A stretch of 10,214 nucleotides of DNA, taken from the NCBI GenBank assembly GCA_022592435.1, contig JABYQS010000984.1, forward strand, positions 1 through 10,214, given 5' to 3'. The stretch is from Cerioporus squamosus. Its lineage: Eukaryota > Basidiomycota > Agaricomycetes > Polyporales > Polyporaceae. Positions 6,179 to 10,214 of this stretch are shown here, one piece after another. Position numbers and translations under genes: made by a program. Under the pieces are notes generated by a model. That model was not told the origin of the DNA, searched no databases, and saw only the letters and a list, made by a program, of their open reading frames with translations. Numbering within the stretch: position 1 is the stretch's first letter; every line of letters begins with the position of its first letter.

Positions 6179-8167
6179 CTACGATCCAGCTACTGTACGG
6201 TGCAGCTTATAGCGACTCGCAGGGTACTGTCGGCGCGACCTAGTCCTCGAATAAGGGGCGGAATGCCTGTCGACAAGGTCAATTTCCATCTCATGCGCGA
6301 GCGGTGAACGTACCTTTGTCCCGCCATCGTTCTGCGTCGGCGCCATCTCCACATCATCCACGAGCTCGAAGCTGTCTGTCCTCCCACGAAGTCCTCCCGG
6401 CGCGAAGTCCATGCCGTCATCCACCTGCCAGTCATCTTCTCCCAGGTCGTCCTCTTGCGATTCCTCTGGCTTGACGCGTGCCTCGCCGAACTCGATCTCG
6501 TCTGCATCGCATTGCAGCATGGCCGCGAACTCCTCAGCACTCATATGTTCTATTCCTAAGCCGGACTCGATGATGGCGGCCTCCACAGCTGGTGGAAGCT
6601 GCGACAGCTGCGAGCTCGGGAGAAACAGCGGCTCCTTCACAGCCGCCCTTCCCATTTCCGGCTGCGAGGGTCCAGCGCTGGCGTATGCGTTTTCGTTATA
6701 ATCCTCGTATTGATCCTGCGCTTCGGGTTGCTGCGCGGTTGTGAGGATCGCCCAGGATGGCTGGGGCTCTCGGGGCACTGATGGAGGATGCATCTCGCGA
6801 GCAATGGACGCTCGATCCGCCTGGTACACGACCTTCATCGGTTTCTTCACTCTGGGGCGATTCCTCTCGGTACGGTGGTTACTGTCATCATCCAATGGGC
6901 GCTTTCGACCGTTCGAGCCTCCGCCAACCCGCAGGCCCTGGTCTCTCTGGCGGTTCTGGGAGGTCTGTTGGGAGGACTGTACATGGCTGGTCGCAATGAC
7001 GAAAAGGGAACTGAAGAGCTCGTGATCCGCCGAAATGGAGATCATATCGGCCGGGTCGGTGAAGCGAATTTCTAGCGGAAGTTGCGACGCCTCTGCAAAC
7101 GCGACGGGGGCCTATGATTGATATGTTAAACTGGACTCTGAACGTGTGCAGCGTATACTCACATTGAACTCGCGCAGGTGGAAGGATAACATCATCGGGC
7201 CAGTGTGGAGATCATACTCGTCGAACTCCTCCGCGCTGATAGTGAGTTCTGTAGCTAGTTGTGGACGCCCTACATCGATCATCAGCATCATCAGGGCAAC
7301 GCTGGACTGTCTTCCAACGCCACCTTTGTCGTCGACGGAAGCCGCATGACTTCGCAGCTGCACTTCGTCATCATAGAAGTACCAGATGAGCTGCGGGTCG
7401 GATTTGCTTCCTTTGCCGAACGGAAAATGCTCCAGCAAACTCTTCAGCGTCTTCGAGCCGACCACCATCCGCGACTCCTGCGCTGCGTCAGGTACGCTGG
7501 GCGCTAGGCTGTTCGCGACATTGAGTGCGAGACGATGGGTTTTGACCACACCTGGGAACGAGCATACGATAGAGAGCGCTCAGTACGCGCATATATGGAC
7601 CTCGGGACTGGGGCAATAGGAAGTGCGTGATGAGCTTGTAATAGGATATTCACCGTGTTTTGCAATGTAAACGCACTGTCAATCTGCTCTCAAGCGAGTC
7701 GCGCTCCTCGTCCTCGTCCTCTACCTGTACGTGCTGCGACGGGCCGTCGGTGATGATAAAATCGCACTTCTCGCACCCTTCTCGTTCGTCCGGTGCCTAA
7801 AAATGGAAAGAAGGGACTGTATGCGCGTTAGCAAACGTCCGGAAAGCATGCCCGGAAACCGCACCTTGTAGCGATTTGCCCCGAAATCGACGGAGCGCCT
7901 CCGTCATCATCCACTAGCCCTGCATCGACACGGTATTGCTGAAGAACGACCTGGGATACTTGAATCGGCCATACGCAGAATTTGAGGAGTTCGTGGAGGA
8001 GAGAGCGAGTGTTTCGGGTGTGGCGACGAGGGTGACCTCCTCCCCGAACTTAGAAGACAGGTAAGAGCCCGGGTGAGATCTAGCGATGGTCAATATCAAG
8101 GAGCACATGCGAGCTGATGAAGAGAGTGCGTACGTTTAACAGCGGTCGCGTCCACAGTGGCTTGCAT
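6179..8167 (-). CDS. rad9: RAD9/Ddc1-family checkpoint clamp subunit, five exons, 5' half frameshifted as given
   Basis: Rad9 joins Hus1 and Rad1 in the ring-shaped 9-1-1 clamp, which is loaded at damaged DNA in the nucleus and activates checkpoint kinases. Exons on the minus strand: 8167-8134, 8079-7865, 7816-7654, 7551-7163 and 7111-6179. Family landmarks in order: MQATVDATAVK at the start, LTRALTCL, KFGEEVTL, LSSTNSSNSAYGRFKYP, SLLSIFRHRT, LHCK plus VVKTHRLAL, SLLEHFPFGKG, LSFHLREFN joined to APVAFAEASQLPLEIRF, and ELFSSLFVIATS. The clamp core fills about the first 300 residues. The tail has a likely bipartite nuclear signal (GRKRPL and RPRVKKP), a LFLPSSQLSQLP motif and acidic stretches. 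Five single-base shifts interrupt exons 2 and 3, near 8053, 7934, 7867, 7777 and 7658; allowing for them, the length would be about 578 aa. Between shifts the residues look unworn. The family is certain; whether the gene is really broken is not. Confidence 0.9.
7112..8133 (-). other. Four introns of the RAD9 gene
   Basis: Intron 1 is 8133-8080 (54 nt, GTACGC to GCTAG); it splits a codon after its first base and joins the start peptide to LTRALTCL. Intron 2 is 7864-7817 (48 nt, GTGCGG, TGCTAAC branch, ATACAG). Intron 3 is 7653-7552 (102 nt, GTGAAT to TTCCCAG). Intron 4 is 7162-7112 (51 nt, GTGAGT to ATCATAG, in phase 0 between REFN and APVAF). All have GT and AG ends in the transcript sense. 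Intron 4 is fixed by conserved residues on both sides in matching frames. Introns 1-3 adjoin exons with apparent frameshifts, so their exact ends rest on splice motifs and family homology together. Confidence 0.75.
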
Positions 8168-8373
8168 GAGGCGCGGCAGGGGATGGTGGTGGTGGTCGTT
8201 GGTAGAATACGACCGCGCGCCGGCGCGCGTCGCGTCTGTGGCTGAATCACGCCGGCGCCTTGCCATCCAGATAATCCGACATGGCCAATGATGGACACAC
8301 TTGCGCCTTGTACGCCGCACATATGAGAAAGCAGCTTGTAGTAGCTTGTTACATAACGACGCGGGGGTGTATG
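8168..8373 (-). promoter_or_regulatory. Short RAD9 upstream region with ACGCG elements and a GC palindrome
   Basis: About 206 nt separate the annotated F-box paralogue stop from the RAD9 start codon, so this interval should hold the RAD9 promoter. On the minus strand ACGCGACGCGCG (8235-8224) contains two overlapping ACGCG cores. These resemble the MluI cell-cycle box used by MBF-type factors at S-phase and repair genes in fungi. Next to it CGCGCGCCGGCGCGCG (8214-8229) is a perfect 16-nt palindrome. A CCAAT is present near 8284 on the plus strand, and a (CCA)n-like run lies just before the start codon. No TATA box is evident. Regulation by MBF is only an inference. Confidence 0.4.
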
Positions 8374-10175
8374 CTAGCTGACCCACACCGGGATGGTCGC
8401 AGCCCAACTCCTCCTCATCCAACTCCTCCTCGCGCTCTCTTCCACCTCTTCCGAGTCCGTCGATGCATGAGCGTGATAGTCGTGAATGCTCATGCCGTCA
8501 CTGTCATACATGTCCTCGTCTGAGTCAGACCACGAATCACTGGAGTCCATGTCCTCCTCCCCATCCCATCTCACGTCTGCGACGATATGTTCAACGCCTC
8601 GACATCCGCAGCGTGCACTCGTATGCAACTGTGCACATGCAGCTCCGCTAGCGAGATGCCAGCCGAATCGCGTGACTTCAGCAACTTGAGAAGAGCCGGG
8701 AAGAACTCGATGCCCGCATCGTTGGTCGTCGTAGTCTGTCGATGATATGGACGAGATGGACGAGGACGAAACACGATGTACTCGAGTTCGACTTTGCGAA
8801 GCTGCGGAAGGAGAGCGACAGGCTTCTTGGCGCGGGAACGAGAACGCGGATGGAGGTGTCAAAGAAGCCTTGAGGAGGGTTACTGTCGATATGCAGCTCT
8901 TGCAGCTGAGGGATCCGTGAGAAGAATTCCCTCCAGTCCACCGTGTCGTACGAGCCCGCCATCTCCAACCGTCTGAGAGAGCCAAACCAACTGCTGATTT
9001 GGCTGCAGATGGTGGCGAGTGGCACCGGCGTACCATTGGGCACGCAGAAGCTGAGAGCAGCTGGTTGTCTTTCGTATCGCGTGGCCCGGCCCAGGCGGTC
9101 ACATGGAGGCCGTCCGCGCTTGAGTTCATCGCTACGGCCTGCCAAGGTTCGGTTCGCGCAAACACTTCCGAAAGTCGCTGTATAACCTCCGAAATGTCGG
9201 CAGTCCCATACACGACGATGCTGACACGGGCGATGGATGGGATGATCATGTGTTTCAGAAGACGAGCGCAATCCTTGGCATCTCCCACTAGTTCGATCGA
9301 ACGAAGGACGGGAAAGGGAAGTATCCTGGAGGTGGATTCGGCAGGGTTCCTGTCAAGTCGTTGTATGGATTCCTTCAGCGTGAGGGACTGGAGAGAGGGC
9401 GCTAGCAGCTCGAGAGTTAGCAGTAGCTGCCTCGAACTTCCCGGTCTTCGGCGGTTTCGCGCCTCATGCGCCCTTCTCGATGGAAGAACGCCGTGACGGT
9501 GAGACTGTTCACCGCAGCATTGGAGAAGATCCCGTCCTGCCACCTGACCGGAAGGTTCTGATTTCGAGGTGCCGCAACTTCGGAAAAGAGCCAGGATGTG
9601 CGATGATGTTCGACACTCGGGAACAGTGCGCCCATTGTTGAACTCCCCGTCCGGCGCCTCAAGGATGAGCGTGCGTAAACTGCTTCCAGGAAGTTTCATC
9701 CTTGCGCACAGAGCCTGGAGGGTACTGGGATTTACCCCGGAGTCGGAGCTCCTCTAGGCGGTCAGACTCTCCGGCAAGAGCATCGACAGCCTTCATGATA
9801 ACGGCGGAGCAAACACCATATGGTGGAATGGACGTCGTGACGCACAACGGTGCTTTCTTGGAGCGAGCCAGGAACTTCAGGAACTGATCTGTTCCCAGTT
9901 CCAGTGCGACATATGCCCAGATAGCTGGCGTGTTGAGCGCCAGAGAGCCAGGCACGGCAAACGTGAGCAACTCTGATCCAGTTCAGAGGACGGTCCTTCA
10001 TGAAGTCGTAGTATCCGTGGTAGTAGTCGCGAGCGAGATGGTCATGATCTCCGCAAGGACCTCTCGTGGCAGTCTCCCGATAGGAGTGAGCGTGTTGAGG
10101 TTGGTCCTGATTTCCCATGATCGCGTGTTTGTAGGCCTCTATCGAGCGAAGCATCGCTCCGAATGACAGGTACAT
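8374..10175 (-). pseudogene. F-box/LRR-like paralogue broken by many frameshifts
   Basis: Related end to end to the intact gene at 4336-6138. Pieces in order: AYKHAIMG (start region), NTLTPIGRLPREVL with WIRVAHVCRAW (F-box, about 10110-9945), NTPAIWAYVALELG, LARSKKAPLCVTTSIPPYG (compare VRSKQAPLHVVASVPTYG in the intact gene), FPKLRHLEIRTF, SLQSLTLKES, FPVLRSIELVGDAKDC, DWREFFSRIPQLQELHI, PQLRKVELEYIVF, SLAELHVHSC, ADVEAL followed by HIVADVRWDG, and an acidic end. These lie in three frames; at least nine changes of frame are needed, near 10106, 10003, 9945, 9700, 9640, 9550, 9425, 9050, 8780 and 8592 among others. The longest frame, 9699-8374 (441 codons), is real only in parts. The ATG at 10175 follows an in-frame stop. 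The end at 8374 is uncertain because a second frame stays acidic there. It could also be an intact gene in poorly polished sequence. Confidence 0.8.
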
Positions 10176-10214
10176 CGGTTTTGATGCACGTCACCAACAT
10201 CGCTAGCTGGAAGA

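Noticed and set aside
7817..7935. Reading the RAD9 stretch before intron 2 as FGANRYK, in phase with SLLSIF and without a frameshift near 7867.
   Set aside because: Two stop codons lie just upstream in that frame and no intron of credible size links it to SFFSN. The alternative frame (VDDDGGAPSISGQIAT) is open and joins naturally to both sides with single-base shifts. I keep it as a less likely option.
8374..9699. A single 441-aa protein from the longest minus-strand frame at the right side.
   Set aside because: Similarity to the intact F-box paralogue moves between frames along it, so only parts of this translation correspond to a protein.

Overview
The window looks like genomic DNA from a basidiomycete fungus, probably an Agaricomycete. 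The gene-bearing part is GC-rich. The RAD9-type gene is cut by introns of about 50 nt with fungal-type GT donors and CTAAC-like branch sites. The other two loci encode the F-box/leucine-rich-repeat-like proteins that are strongly expanded in mushroom-forming fungi. No species can be named from the sequence alone.

Layout. (1) 1 to about 2977: a satellite array that continues past the left edge. It is built from 145-nt (S) and 172-nt (L) monomers, partly organised as a 462-nt L-S-S higher-order repeat. (2) About 2976-3143: the array flips orientation and decays into a few shorter inverted sub-repeats, leaving a large inverted repeat at the junction. (3) 3170-3275: a GTA/GTG-type microsatellite. 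(4) 3277 to about 3800: AT-rich sequence without genes. (5) About 3806-4335: promoter and 5' leader of the first gene, with three candidate small introns. (6) 4336-6138 (+): an intact, intronless 600-aa F-box/LRR-like protein. (7) 6179-8167 (-): a five-exon RAD9/Ddc1-type checkpoint clamp gene, convergent with the F-box gene and only 40 nt from it. (8) 8374-10175 (-): a second F-box gene, recognisably paralogous to the first from end to end but broken by many frameshifts.

The two F-box loci probably encode (or encoded) substrate receptors of SCF ubiquitin ligases. RAD9 is a subunit of the 9-1-1 DNA-damage clamp. Nothing suggests that the three genes form a functional pathway; RAD9 simply sits between an old duplicated F-box pair.

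The main caution concerns indels. Reading frames are clean from about 4336 to 7654. From about 7658 to the right edge, single-base indels, often in short homopolymers, occur every 100-200 nt in sequence whose residues are otherwise well conserved. The first 620 nt of the satellite show similar small indels. This could be real decay or poorly polished sequence; the window alone cannot decide.
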